From the NCBI RefSeq assembly GCF_001984035.1, contig NZ_CP019449.1, forward strand, positions 2,232,001 to 2,296,000: 64,000 nucleotides of DNA. The letters are read 5' to 3'. Shown here one piece after another: positions 39,135 through 47,920 of this stretch. How positions within the stretch are numbered: position 1 is the first letter of the stretch; each line of letters begins with the position of its first letter. The DNA is from Sphingopyxis sp. QXT-31 (GTDB taxonomy: Bacteria; Pseudomonadota; Alphaproteobacteria; Sphingomonadales; Sphingomonadaceae). A model generated the notes under the pieces. The model saw only the letters and a program-made list of their open reading frames with translations. It searched no databases and was not told the DNA's origin. The translations under genes and the position numbers were made by a program.

Positions 39135-40394
39135 ATGCAGCGTTTTGCCCAGAAGATTTTCATCGCCCCCGGCCTCCGCACGCCTTTCGGGCGCGGCGGC
39201 GGCGCGCTTGCCGACCATGATGCGATCAGCCTGTCGGTCCCGCTGGTCCAGGCGATGGCCGCCAAGGCGCGCCCCGACCTGTTCGTTTGGGGCACGGTGA
39301 TCCCCAGCCTCGGCTGGAGCAACATCGGTCGCGAAATCTGGCTCGATGCCAAGCTCGACCCGACCGTGCCCGCCTTTTCGGCGGTGCTCGCCTGTTCGAC
39401 CAGCATGATCGCGGCCTTTGCCGCCGCCGGCATGCTCGGCGGCTCGGCCGAGCTCGCGCTCGTCGGCGGCGCCGAAGTGATGAGCAGCCCGCCGATCGGG
39501 CTCAAACCCGCCAGCTCGAAGCGCATCGTCAAGCTGTTCCGCACCGACCCGCCCGCCGCGGTCGCCGCGCTGCAGGCGCTGACCGCCGACGACCTGACGC
39601 CGGTCAAGGGTTGGGCGAACCGCATCACCGGCCGCACGATGGGCGACCATATGGAAGAGACCGCGCAGGAGTGGGGCATCGCCCGCGAAGCGCAGGACGA
39701 TTGGGCGCTGAAGAGCCACCAGCGTGCGATCGCGGGGTGGGAAAGCGGCTTCTTCGACGACCTGGTGCTGCCGCTCCCAGAGATCGCGCGCGACGCCAAC
39801 CCGCGCGCCGACACCTCGGCCGAGAAGCTCGCGGCGCTGAAGCCGGCTTTCGACACGTCGGGCAAGGGCTCGCTCACCGCGGGCAACAGCTCGCCGATCA
39901 CCGACGGCGCCGCGTCGCTATGGGTCGCAACCGAGGCAGGGCTCGGCAAGCTGCCCGAGGGCACGCCTTATGCCGAGCTGGTCGATCACGAGATTGCCGC
40001 GGTCGATCATCATGTCGACGGACTGCTGATGGCGCCGAGCTTCGCGATCCCGCGGCTGCTCGCGCGGCACGGGCTGCGTTACGAGGATGTCACGCTGTGG
40101 GAAATCCACGAGGCCTTCGCCGCGCAGGTGCTCGCCAATGTCGCCGCGCTCGAAAAGCCGGGCTGGACGCATGATCATGCGGGCGTCGACTTCGATTTCG
40201 GCCCTTTCCCTTGGGACCGCGTCAATCCCAATGGCGGCTCGGTCGCGATCGGCCACCCGTTTGCGGCGACCGGCGCGCGCGACCTCAGCCAGGCGGTGAA
40301 GGAGCTCTGGGACAAGCCCTCGGGCTCGTGCACGATCGTCAGCGTCTGCGCCGACGGCGGCCATGGCACGGTCTCGCTGCTGCGCCGCCGCTGA
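39135..40394 (+). CDS. Acetyl-CoA C-acetyltransferase (thiolase)
   Basis: 419-residue thiolase joining or cleaving acetyl-CoA units. Nucleophile Cys is in VLACSTSMIA, the catalytic His in AIGHPFAATGAR and the second Cys in VCADGGHGT; WEIHEAFAAQ carries the HEAF motif. GGAG sits eight bases before the ATG. The sequence resembles the FadI-like branch used in fatty acid oxidation rather than the short biosynthetic PhaA type. It is monocistronic, and converges on the D-aminoacylase gene with a three-base gap. Confidence 0.9.
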   Translation: MQRFAQKIFIAPGLRTPFGRGGGALADHDAISLSVPLVQAMAAKARPDLFVWGTVIPSLGWSNIGREIWLDAKLDPTVPAFSAVLACSTSMIAAFAAAGMLGGSAELALVGGAEVMSSPPIGLKPASSKRIVKLFRTDPPAAVAALQALTADDLTPVKGWANRITGRTMGDHMEETAQEWGIAREAQDDWALKSHQRAIAGWESGFFDDLVLPLPEIARDANPRADTSAEKLAALKPAFDTSGKGSLTAGNSSPITDGAASLWVATEAGLGKLPEGTPYAELVDHEIAAVDHHVDGLLMAPSFAIPRLLARHGLRYEDVTLWEIHEAFAAQVLANVAALEKPGWTHDHAGVDFDFGPFPWDRVNPNGGSVAIGHPFAATGARDLSQAVKELWDKPSGSCTIVSVCADGGHGTVSLLRRR

Positions 40395-40397
40395 CGC

Positions 40398-42038
40398 TCA
40401 GCCCCGTTCGCCGCAGCCCGGCGGGCGGGGCCGCAGCAGCGCGCGGCCGGCGGCGACGCCGGTCGTGCGCGAGCCGTCGACCGCCAGCTGGCCGTTGACG
40501 AACAATTTGTCGACCCCGACGCTCAGCTCGCGCGGGCGCACATAATCGGCGCGCGGCGCATAGCCCTCGGGGTCGAACACCAGCACATCGGCGAAATAGC
40601 CCGCGCGCAGATAGCCGCGCCGATCGAGCTTGTAGATGTCGGCGGTGCGCCCGGTCGACTGGCGTATGAACGTGGCAAGATCGATGACCTTCCGCTCACG
40701 CACATAACGCACATATTTTTCGGGAAAGGTCGCGAACATGCGCGGGTGCCCGTCGGAGCCGTCGGACGCGGTCACCATCCACGGCTGTTTCATCAGCAGG
40801 TCGACGTCGGCCTGCGCCATGTTGAACGACGCGACCGACGTACCGCCGCCGCTTTCGCCGCGCGCCTTCGCCTCGACGCTCGCGCGGATGATGCGCAGCG
40901 CCGCGTCGCGGCTGTCGAGCTTCCACGTCGCGGCGACCTTTTCGAGCGTCTGCCCGGTCCAGGGATAGCCCGCGGAGATCAGGAGCAACGCCTTCGCCCC
41001 GCCGCGCCGGCGCAGATTTTCCGCCATCTCGCCGCGAATCTTCGTCAGCGTCGCGGGATCGTCCAGCCGCTTCAGCAGCGCCTTGCCGCCGCCGTCGACC
41101 GCCCAGCGCGGCAGCAGCGAGGCGTCGAGGTTCGATCCCGACGCGAGCCAGGGATATTGGTCGGCGGTGACGTCGACCCCTTCCGCGCGCGCCTTCTCGA
41201 TCGCCGCGATCACCGCGCCCGCCTGGCCGTGGACGTCGACGCCGAGTGCCTTCAGATGCGCGAAATGGACCGGCATGCCCGCCTGCTTGCCGATGTCGAT
41301 GACCTCCTGCACCGATCCGAGCAGCCCGATGCTGTAGCTCGATTCGTCGCGCTGGTGCGTGTCGTAGATGCCGCCGCGGGTCGCCGCCTCGCGCGCTACC
41401 GCCACGACCTCGCCCGTCCTCGCGAAGCTCTGCGGCGCATAGAAGAGCCCGGTCGACAGGCCGACCGCGCCCTCGCACATGCCCTTCGCGACCAGCGCCT
41501 TCATCCGGTCGAGCTCGGCCGCGTCGGGCGCGCGCGCATCCTGCCCCAGCACGCGCTGGCGCACCGGCCCGAAGCCGACGAACGACACGACATTGGTGCC
41601 GATGCCCGACGCCTCGAGCTTCGCGGCGTCGGCGGCGACGTCGGGCGTGCCCGACCCGTCGACTCCGATCATCACCGTGCTCACCCCCTGGGCGAGCCAG
41701 GCGGCGTTGACGCGCATCGCCTTGTCGGGCGAGCGCAGAAAGCCGTCGGCATGGGTGTGCGGATCGACGAAGCCCGGCGCGACGATCATCCCCTTCGCGT
41801 CGATGATACGCGGTGCGGTAAAGCCGCCCGGCGGACCGACATGGACGATCCGCTCGCCGCGAATCGCGACGTCGCCGACGAAAGGCGCACCCTCGCCGCC
41901 GTCGTAGATCGTGCCGCCGCGGATGATGACATCGACCGCTTCGTCGGCCTTGGCGGAGGCCCCCGATATCGAGAGCAGAGCCGCTCCAGCAGGAAGCAGA
42001 GCCATGGTGCGCACGAGGCGAAGCGGGGCAAGCGGCAT
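40398..42038 (-). CDS. N-acyl-D-amino-acid deacylase (D-aminoacylase), secreted
   Basis: Amidohydrolase releasing D-amino acids from N-acyl-D-amino acids. About 546 residues with a signal peptide (ending near SGASAKADE). The metal motif DPHTHAD, HFAHLKALG, the TASDGSDGHPR metal Asp region and a C-terminal TGRTADIYKLDRRGYLRAGYFADVLVFD block are typical of D-aminoacylase/dihydroorotase-like enzymes. Start 42038 is preferred to 42044 because AAAGG is then eight bases upstream. It diverges from the LysR gene, and with dgcN-dgcA suggests D-amino-acid salvage. Confidence 0.9.
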   Translation of the reverse strand: MPLAPLRLVRTMALLPAGAALLSISGASAKADEAVDVIIRGGTIYDGGEGAPFVGDVAIRGERIVHVGPPGGFTAPRIIDAKGMIVAPGFVDPHTHADGFLRSPDKAMRVNAAWLAQGVSTVMIGVDGSGTPDVAADAAKLEASGIGTNVVSFVGFGPVRQRVLGQDARAPDAAELDRMKALVAKGMCEGAVGLSTGLFYAPQSFARTGEVVAVAREAATRGGIYDTHQRDESSYSIGLLGSVQEVIDIGKQAGMPVHFAHLKALGVDVHGQAGAVIAAIEKARAEGVDVTADQYPWLASGSNLDASLLPRWAVDGGGKALLKRLDDPATLTKIRGEMAENLRRRGGAKALLLISAGYPWTGQTLEKVAATWKLDSRDAALRIIRASVEAKARGESGGGTSVASFNMAQADVDLLMKQPWMVTASDGSDGHPRMFATFPEKYVRYVRERKVIDLATFIRQSTGRTADIYKLDRRGYLRAGYFADVLVFDPEGYAPRADYVRPRELSVGVDKLFVNGQLAVDGSRTTGVAAGRALLRPRPPGCGERG

Positions 42039-42118
42039 CGGCATAACCTTTCTGCGGGACGTCGGCGAACAGATGTCCCGAGCGGGCGCCCGACGTCCAG
42101 CCAGCGTTGTTGCACCCC

Positions 42119-42137
42119 CTATAACCCGATGGCATAG
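42119..42137. promoter_or_regulatory. LysR-type binding box (T-N11-A)
   Basis: CTATAACCCGATGGCATAG has CTAT and ATAG arms around exactly 11 bases, giving the T-N11-A pattern of LysR regulators. It lies between the divergent deacylase and regulator genes, 43 bases before the regulator start. Short arms keep confidence moderate. Confidence 0.5.
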
Positions 42138-42180
42138 AGAGGAAAGTGCGCCGACATTTTCAGCCCGAGGCCCTTAAGCG

Positions 42181-43065
42181 ATGAACCTGCGCCAGATCGA
42201 AATCTTTCACGCGGTGTTCCTGCACGGCACGGTCAGCGCCGCGGCGCGCTCGCTCAACGTGTCGCAGCCGTCGGTGACCAAGGTGCTGCGCCACGCCGAG
42301 CGCTCGATCGGCCTCACCCTCTTCGAACGTTCGAAAGGCCGGCTGATCCCGACGCAGGACGCGCACACTTTGTTTGCCGAAGTCTCGGACATCCAGGACC
42401 GCGTGCGCTCGCTGCGCCAGGCGTGCCAGAACCTCCGCCACGGCCGCGGCGGGCTGCTGCGCATTTCGGCGCTCCCCTCGCTTGGCCTCGGTGCGGTGCC
42501 CGAGGCGGTGTCGCGCTTCCTTGCCGATCATGACGACATCATGTTCGACCTCCAGACGCTTCACCACGACGAGATGGTGCGCAAGCTCTACGAGCATGAA
42601 ACCGACATCGCGATCAGCTTCGAGGTGCCGCTGTCGGCCCCCGTCGCGCATCAGGTGATCGGCGAGGGCGAGCTGGTCGTGATCTATCGCGAGGAGGATA
42701 TGCCCGGCGCCCCGCCGCGGCTGCACCTCGACGAGCTGCGCGGGCACAAGTTCATCAGCCCGGTGCAGAGCGGCCCGATCGGGCGGATGCTGTCGAGCGA
42801 GCTCAGCCGGCTCGAGGTCGAACTCGACGAGGTGGTGTCGGCCCGCACCTATTATGTTGCCGCGGCGCTGGTGAACGCCGGGGTCGGCATGGCCATCGTC
42901 GACAATTTTACCGCGCACGCCGCTTTGCCCCCCGGCCTGTCGAGCCGGCCGCTCCAGCCCGCGATCACCTTCGACATCAACGCGGTCTATCTGCAGAACC
43001 GCCCGCCGTCGAAAACCGCCTCGGCCTTCCTCGCGGTGCTCGCGACGGTGCTCGAGGGGTTATAG
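42181..43065 (+). CDS. LysR-family regulator of the D-amino-acid cluster
   Basis: 294-residue LysR regulator. The N-terminal winged helix is LRQIEIFHAVFLHGTVSAAARSLNVSQPSVTKVL (about 3-36), and the effector domain runs about 90-290. It is placed divergent from the deacylase and directly upstream of dgcN-dgcA, the place of the regulator of D-glutamate catabolism in other bacteria. The ligand is probably D-glutamate or an N-acyl derivative, by inference from the neighbours. Confidence 0.88.
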   Translation: MNLRQIEIFHAVFLHGTVSAAARSLNVSQPSVTKVLRHAERSIGLTLFERSKGRLIPTQDAHTLFAEVSDIQDRVRSLRQACQNLRHGRGGLLRISALPSLGLGAVPEAVSRFLADHDDIMFDLQTLHHDEMVRKLYEHETDIAISFEVPLSAPVAHQVIGEGELVVIYREEDMPGAPPRLHLDELRGHKFISPVQSGPIGRMLSSELSRLEVELDEVVSARTYYVAAALVNAGVGMAIVDNFTAHAALPPGLSSRPLQPAITFDINAVYLQNRPPSKTASAFLAVLATVLEGL

Positions 43066-43080
43066 AGCCAGGCTATGGGA

Positions 43081-43092
43081 TAGCGGGCGCTA
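43081..43092. promoter_or_regulatory. Short palindrome in the dgcN promoter region
   Basis: TAGCGGGCGCTA has perfect five-base arms around GG. It is followed by AT-rich GATATATACAC, which could be a -10 region. A CTATGGGAT stretch just upstream resembles half of the LysR box at 42119. Operator or core promoter function is inferred. Confidence 0.35.
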
Positions 43093-43160
43093 GATATATA
43101 CACCGCCGTCCCAACCGGGCGTAAGAACGCGGTTCCACCGTTACGCAGGTCTGCCGACAT

Positions 43161-44195
43161 ATGATCGAAACGCCCTATCTTCTCTACCTCGGCCACGCGA
43201 CCGACCCCGCCGATATCAAGACCTCGCGCGGGCTCGCCGTCTTCCGCCCCGACATCAGCGTCGGCGAATTTCGCCACGACGATTGCCCGCTGACCTTGAA
43301 CCTGCCGCGCATGGATTTCGCCGCGGCGCGCGCCGCCGGTGCCCGCACCCTCGTGCTCGGCATCGCCAACGCCGGCGGCAAGCTCGGCGAGCCGCTGATC
43401 CTCGATGCGCTCGCCGCGCTGGAGGCCGGGCTCGACATCGCATCGGGGCTGCACCACCGGCTGAACGCCGAACCGCGGCTGGTCGAGGCCGCCGCGCGGC
43501 TCGGCCGCCAGCTCCACGACGTGCGCGACCCGCGCCCCGACATCCCCGTCGGCAACGGCAAGAAGCGCGCCGGCAAGCGCCTGCTCACCGTGGGCACCGA
43601 CTGTTCGGTGGGCAAGATGTACACGACGCTCTGCCTGGCGGACGCGCTCGCCAAGCGCGGCGTCGCCGCCGACTTCCGCGCCACCGGACAGACAGGCATC
43701 CTCGTCGCGGGCGACGGCGTGCCGCTCGACGCCGTGGTCGCCGACTTCATCTCGGGCGCGATCGAACAGGTGTCGCCGCCGCGCGATGACGACGGCTGGG
43801 ACCTGATCGAGGGCCAGGGTTCGCTTTACCACCCCTCCTTCGCGGGCGTCTCGATGGGGCTGCTCCACGGCGCTCAGCCCGACGCGCTCGTGCTCTGCCA
43901 CGATCCCGTGCGCCCGCATATGCGCGGCCTGCCGCATTATCCGCTCCCCGGCATCGCGCAGACGATCGAGGCCAATCTCAACGCCGCGCGGCTCACCAAC
44001 GACGATGTCCGCGTCGTCGGCATCGCGCTCAACACCTCGGCGATGCCCGAGGCGGAGGCGCGCGCACTGTGCGCGAAGATCGAGGCCGAATTCGAGCTGC
44101 CGACCAGCGATCCCTATCGCTTCGGGGTCGAGACGATCCTCGACCGGCTGCTCGGCACCGAAGCCGCCGCGCAAAACGTCGCGGCCACCGCCTGA
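43161..44195 (+). CDS. dgcN: D-glutamate N-acetyltransferase, DUF1611 family
   Basis: 344-residue DUF1611 protein. The P-loop-like GTDCSVGKM (about 148-156) and the ATGQTGILVAGDG and ALNTSAMPE blocks are diagnostic. Biochemically characterised DgcN acetylates D-glutamate; its partner DgcA then makes N-acetyl-L-glutamate. The gene is followed four bases later by a dipeptide-epimerase-like gene, the standard dgcN-dgcA pairing, so the call rests on both sequence and order. Confidence 0.88.
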   Translation: MIETPYLLYLGHATDPADIKTSRGLAVFRPDISVGEFRHDDCPLTLNLPRMDFAAARAAGARTLVLGIANAGGKLGEPLILDALAALEAGLDIASGLHHRLNAEPRLVEAAARLGRQLHDVRDPRPDIPVGNGKKRAGKRLLTVGTDCSVGKMYTTLCLADALAKRGVAADFRATGQTGILVAGDGVPLDAVVADFISGAIEQVSPPRDDDGWDLIEGQGSLYHPSFAGVSMGLLHGAQPDALVLCHDPVRPHMRGLPHYPLPGIAQTIEANLNAARLTNDDVRVVGIALNTSAMPEAEARALCAKIEAEFELPTSDPYRFGVETILDRLLGTEAAAQNVAATA

Positions 44196-44199
44196 CCGC

Positions 44200-45192
44200 A
44201 TGCGCCGCTCCCTGACCGTCGCGGGTGAGACGCTGCCGCTGCACACGCCGTTCCGCATCTCGCGCGGCACGAAGACCGCGGCGCAGGTCGTCACCGTCGC
44301 GCTCAGCGAGGACGGGGTCACCGGCCGCGGCGAATGCGTCCCCTATCCGCGCTACGGCGAGGATGAAGAAAGCACGATCGCCGCGATCGAGGCGGCGCGC
44401 GATGCGATCGAGCATGGGATCAGCCGGCAGGATCTGCTCGCCCTAATGCCCGCGGGCGCAGCGCGCAACGCAGTCGACTGCGCGCTGTGGGACCTCGAAC
44501 TGCGCCTCGCGGGGAGCGATATCGCCGCCGCGCTCGGCCTCGAAAAACCGCTGCCGCCGATCGTCACCGCGATGACGATCAGCCTCGACGCCCCCGATCG
44601 CATGGCGGCCGCCGCGGCAGCGCTCGCCGATGCGCCGCTGCTCAAGGTCAAGGTCGACCGCAGCGACCCCGCGGCGCAGATCAAAGCGGTCCGCGCGGCG
44701 GCGCCTCATGCCAAAGTCATCGTCGATCCCAACGAAAGCTGGACCATCGCCGAAGTCGCCCGCCTGCAGGATTTGCTCGTCGAGCTGCACATCGACCTGC
44801 TCGAACAGCCGCTGCCCGCCGACGCCGACGGGGACCTCGCCGGTTTCCGCTCTGCAATCCCGATCGCGGGCGACGAGGCGGTGCATGTTGCCGCCGATCT
44901 GGACACGCTGCCCGATGGTTATGGTGTGGTGAACATCAAGCTCGACAAGACCGGCGGACTGACGGCCGCACTCGAGCTGGCAGAGGCGGCGCGGACGCGC
45001 GGGCTCGGCGTGATGACCGGCTGCATGATCTGCTCGTCGCTCTCGATCGCCCCCGCCTGGGCGATTGCGGCGCAAAGCAGCTTCGCCGACCTTGACGGAC
45101 CGCTCTGGCTTGCCGAGGATCGCCCGGGCGGGGTGAGCGCAGCGAACGGCATATTGTCGCCGCCGCAGCCCGGCTTCTGGGGTGGCATTTGA
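44200..45192 (+). CDS. dgcA: N-acetyl-D-glutamate racemase / dipeptide epimerase, enolase superfamily
   Basis: 330-residue enolase-superfamily protein. Catalytic Lys pair in LKVKVD, metal ligands in VDPNESW, EQPL and GDEAVH, and the second Lys in NIKLDKTGG. Alone it would be annotated L-Ala-D/L-Glu epimerase, but beside dgcN it more likely converts N-acetyl-D-Glu to N-acetyl-L-Glu. Both readings concern peptidoglycan D-glutamate. The start is ATG at 44200, four bases after dgcN. A dispersed repeat fills the gap to ampG. Confidence 0.86.
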   Translation: MRRSLTVAGETLPLHTPFRISRGTKTAAQVVTVALSEDGVTGRGECVPYPRYGEDEESTIAAIEAARDAIEHGISRQDLLALMPAGAARNAVDCALWDLELRLAGSDIAAALGLEKPLPPIVTAMTISLDAPDRMAAAAAALADAPLLKVKVDRSDPAAQIKAVRAAAPHAKVIVDPNESWTIAEVARLQDLLVELHIDLLEQPLPADADGDLAGFRSAIPIAGDEAVHVAADLDTLPDGYGVVNIKLDKTGGLTAALELAEAARTRGLGVMTGCMICSSLSIAPAWAIAAQSSFADLDGPLWLAEDRPGGVSAANGILSPPQPGFWGGI

Positions 45193-45266
45193 CGGCATCG
45201 GGGCAAAACGGGGGTGAAGGTTGCGGGGCTGCGGTCCTGCAGTGGTTTTGGGGTGGGAATAATACA

Positions 45267-45406
45267 ATCCTCCCCAGTTGTGGGGAGGTGGCAGTGCGAA
45301 GCGCTGACGGAGGGGGTTCGCCTCCTCGCGCAACGTCGCTTCAGGCCGCGCCCCCCCTCCACCACCCGCTTCGCGGACGGTCCCCCCCCCCGCAAGCGGG
45401 GAGGAT
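45267..45406. repeat. Dispersed G+C-rich repeat, copy 1
   Basis: An element of about 140 bases bounded by CCTCCCC/GGGGAGG hairpins. Its core GGTGGCAGTGCGAAGCGCTG (45287-45306) recurs at 60959 and in reverse at 63629. Both ends fold as hairpins (for example CCTCCCC-AGTTGT-GGGGAGG). The right end carries the ribosome site of ampG. Confidence 0.85.
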
Positions 45407-45409
45407 TAA

Positions 45410-46900
45410 TTGACCGCCGCCACCACCGCCCTCCCGTCGGAAACCCCCGCCAAGCCCTCCGCACGCCGCCTGTTCGGCCTCTACCTCCTGCTCGGCTTCT
45501 CCGCCGGCCTGCCCTTCTACATGTTCAACGCGGTGCTCACGCTGCGCCTGTCGAAGCACGGCGTCGACATCGTCATCATCGGTTTCTTCGCGTGGATCGC
45601 GCTGCTGCCGACCTTCAAATTCGCTTGGGCGCCGCTCGTCGAGCGCTACGATATCCCCGGCTTCGCGCGTTTCTGGGGCCGCCGCCGCGGGTGGATCATG
45701 CTGTCGCAGCTCGGCATTTTCCTCTCGATGGTCGCAATGGCCTTCACATCGAGCGACAAGAGCCTGCCGCTCACCGCGCTCTTCGCGATCCTGCTCGCCT
45801 TCTGGACGACGACGCTCGAGGTCGCCGCCGACGGCTGGCGCATCGAGCTCGCACCCACGCAGGCCGAGCAGGCGCCGATCGTCGCCGCGAACCTCTGGGG
45901 CTATCGCAGCGCGATGGTCGCTGCAGGAAGCGGCGCGATCCTGGTGGCGGCCTGGGCCGACTGGACCTGGGCTTATCTGGTCATCGCGGTCGCGGCCTTC
46001 GCGCCTTTCCCGATCCTTGCCGCGATGCGCCCCGACCAGCCGGGGACGGCCGGCCGCGGCGCCGCGCTGATCAAGGGGATATCGGCCAGCCTGCTGATTC
46101 TGCTCGCCGCGACGCTCGCCACCACGGCCGTCGGCTGGGTGCTGCTTTCCGCAGCGCAAGGCGCAGGCATCTCGGCCAAGACAAACATCACCCCCGTCGT
46201 TCTCGCCATTGCGCTGCTGCCCTTCGCCCTGCTCGCGCTCGCGCTGCCGCGCATCAACCGCCTGCCCGCCGACTTCCTGGCCCGCAAATCGGGCTTTGCC
46301 GCGGCCTATGTCGAGATCTTCTGGCGCTACGGTTATGCCATGCTCGCGCTGCTCGCCTTCGTCTCGCTCTACCGCATGGGCGACGTGCTCGCGCTGACGC
46401 TGTCGCACCCGCTGTGGAACGAGCGCGGCTACAGCCTGCACCAGATCGGCGTCGCCGACGGCGTCGTCGCCCTGTCGGCGAGCATGGCGGGGGTCGCGCT
46501 CGGCGGCTGGCTGTCGACGCGGCTGTCGCTCGGCTGGACGCTCGGCATCGGCGCGGTGACTGCTGCGCTCGGCAACTGGATCTACGTCTGGCTGTGGCAC
46601 AGCGAGCCCGCGTCGTTCATCCTCTATACCGCGGTCGCGGTCGACCAGTTCGGCAACGGCTTCGCGGGCGCGGTGTTCGTCGTCTATCTCTCGATGCTCG
46701 TCAGCCCCAAATATCCCGGCGCGCAATATGCCCTGCTATCGGGCTTCGCCTTCCTGCTGCCGCGCCTGCTCGCGGGCGCCTCGGGGTCGATGCAGACCCA
46801 GATCGGCTATGACGGCTTCTTCCTGCTGTCGGGCGCGCTCAGCTTCGCCGCGATCTTCCTGCTCCCCGTCATCGTCCGCGTGAAGGGGCGCACGGCATGA
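45410..46900 (+). CDS. ampG: AmpG-family muropeptide MFS transporter
   Basis: 496-residue polytopic membrane protein with about 12-14 hydrophobic segments. Imports anhydromuropeptides (GlcNAc-anhydro-MurNAc-peptides) from the periplasm for recycling in other bacteria. The N-terminal LLGFSAGLPFYMFN and the C-terminal YALLSGFAFLLPRLLAGASG are typical AmpG. The start is TTG at 45410 with GGGGAGGA a few bases upstream, contributed by the repeat. The stop overlaps the next start (ATGA). Confidence 0.88.
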   Translation: MTAATTALPSETPAKPSARRLFGLYLLLGFSAGLPFYMFNAVLTLRLSKHGVDIVIIGFFAWIALLPTFKFAWAPLVERYDIPGFARFWGRRRGWIMLSQLGIFLSMVAMAFTSSDKSLPLTALFAILLAFWTTTLEVAADGWRIELAPTQAEQAPIVAANLWGYRSAMVAAGSGAILVAAWADWTWAYLVIAVAAFAPFPILAAMRPDQPGTAGRGAALIKGISASLLILLAATLATTAVGWVLLSAAQGAGISAKTNITPVVLAIALLPFALLALALPRINRLPADFLARKSGFAAAYVEIFWRYGYAMLALLAFVSLYRMGDVLALTLSHPLWNERGYSLHQIGVADGVVALSASMAGVALGGWLSTRLSLGWTLGIGAVTAALGNWIYVWLWHSEPASFILYTAVAVDQFGNGFAGAVFVVYLSMLVSPKYPGAQYALLSGFAFLLPRLLAGASGSMQTQIGYDGFFLLSGALSFAAIFLLPVIVRVKGRTA

Positions 46901-47919
46901 GCCTCGGCGCCCTCTGCGAAGCGGGCTTCGCCCCCACGCTCGAAGCGACGCAAAGCGGCCGCATCCCCGGCGCCGCGCTCGGCGTGGTGAGCGCCGACGG
47001 CACAAGCGCGGTGCGCTTCGCGGGCATGGCCGCGCTCGTCCCCGAGCGCGAGGCGCTGACCCGCGAGCACTGGTTCGACCTGGCCTCGCTCAGCAAGGTG
47101 ATCGCGACGACGGTTATGATCCTGACGCTCGCGGACGAAGGCCGGCTCGACCTCGACCGCCCGCTGACCGACGCGATCCCGGATCTCCGCCAATATGATG
47201 TCGCGAGTGCCGCCGAGCGGCGGCTGACCTTCCGCGACTGCCTGATGCACCGCAGCTTCCTGCCCGCGGTCGAGCCCATCTATACCTATGGCGACGATCC
47301 CGCACGGCTGCGCGCCTTCGTCCTCCAGCGCGAATGGCGCCATGGCCCGCCGGTCTATTCGGACATCAATTTCATCCTGCTCGGCATCGCGATCGAACGC
47401 CTCACCGGCGCGCCGCTGTCGGACTGGCCGCTCGGCGAAGGCCTCGGCTTCGGTCCGCCCCCCGGTCCCGCCGTCGCCACCGAAAATTGCAGCTGGCGCG
47501 GGCGTGTGATGCAGGGCGAGGTGCACGACGAGAACGCCTATGCGCTCGGCGGCGCGCCGGGACATGCCGGCCTGTTCGGCACCGTCGACGGCGTGCTCGG
47601 CTTCGCGCGCGCGCTGATGGCGGGCGAGATCCTGTCGGGCGCGATGATGGTCGAAATCCGAACCGCGGGCGAGCGCCACCGCACCTGCGGCTGGGAACGC
47701 GCCTTTGCCGGCTGGCACGGCGGCGATGCCTGCTCGGCCGAGACCATCGGTCACACCGGCTTCACCGGCACCGGCCTCTGGATCGATTTCGAACGCGGCC
47801 TCGCCTGGACCCTGCTCACCAACCGGGTCCATCCGACCCGCCATGCCGACAGCGGCATCACGGCCGTGCGCCCCGCGGTGGGCAATGCGGTCATCACAGC
47901 CTGGGATGAACGGACATAA
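46897..47919 (+). CDS. Serine hydrolase, class C beta-lactamase/DD-peptidase fold
   Basis: 340-residue protein without signal peptide. The Ser-x-x-Lys is in DLASLSKVIA (about 66-69), a tyrosine motif in VYSDINF, and the third box is GHTGFTG in place of KTG. Relatives include PBP4B/YfeW-type carboxypeptidases and class C related esterases. Coupled to ampG by overlap and one base before dacB, it is likely to act on peptidoglycan-derived peptides, perhaps in the cytosol. The substrate is inferred. Confidence 0.82.
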   Translation: MSLGALCEAGFAPTLEATQSGRIPGAALGVVSADGTSAVRFAGMAALVPEREALTREHWFDLASLSKVIATTVMILTLADEGRLDLDRPLTDAIPDLRQYDVASAAERRLTFRDCLMHRSFLPAVEPIYTYGDDPARLRAFVLQREWRHGPPVYSDINFILLGIAIERLTGAPLSDWPLGEGLGFGPPPGPAVATENCSWRGRVMQGEVHDENAYALGGAPGHAGLFGTVDGVLGFARALMAGEILSGAMMVEIRTAGERHRTCGWERAFAGWHGGDACSAETIGHTGFTGTGLWIDFERGLAWTLLTNRVHPTRHADSGITAVRPAVGNAVITAWDERT

Positions 47920-47920
47920 T

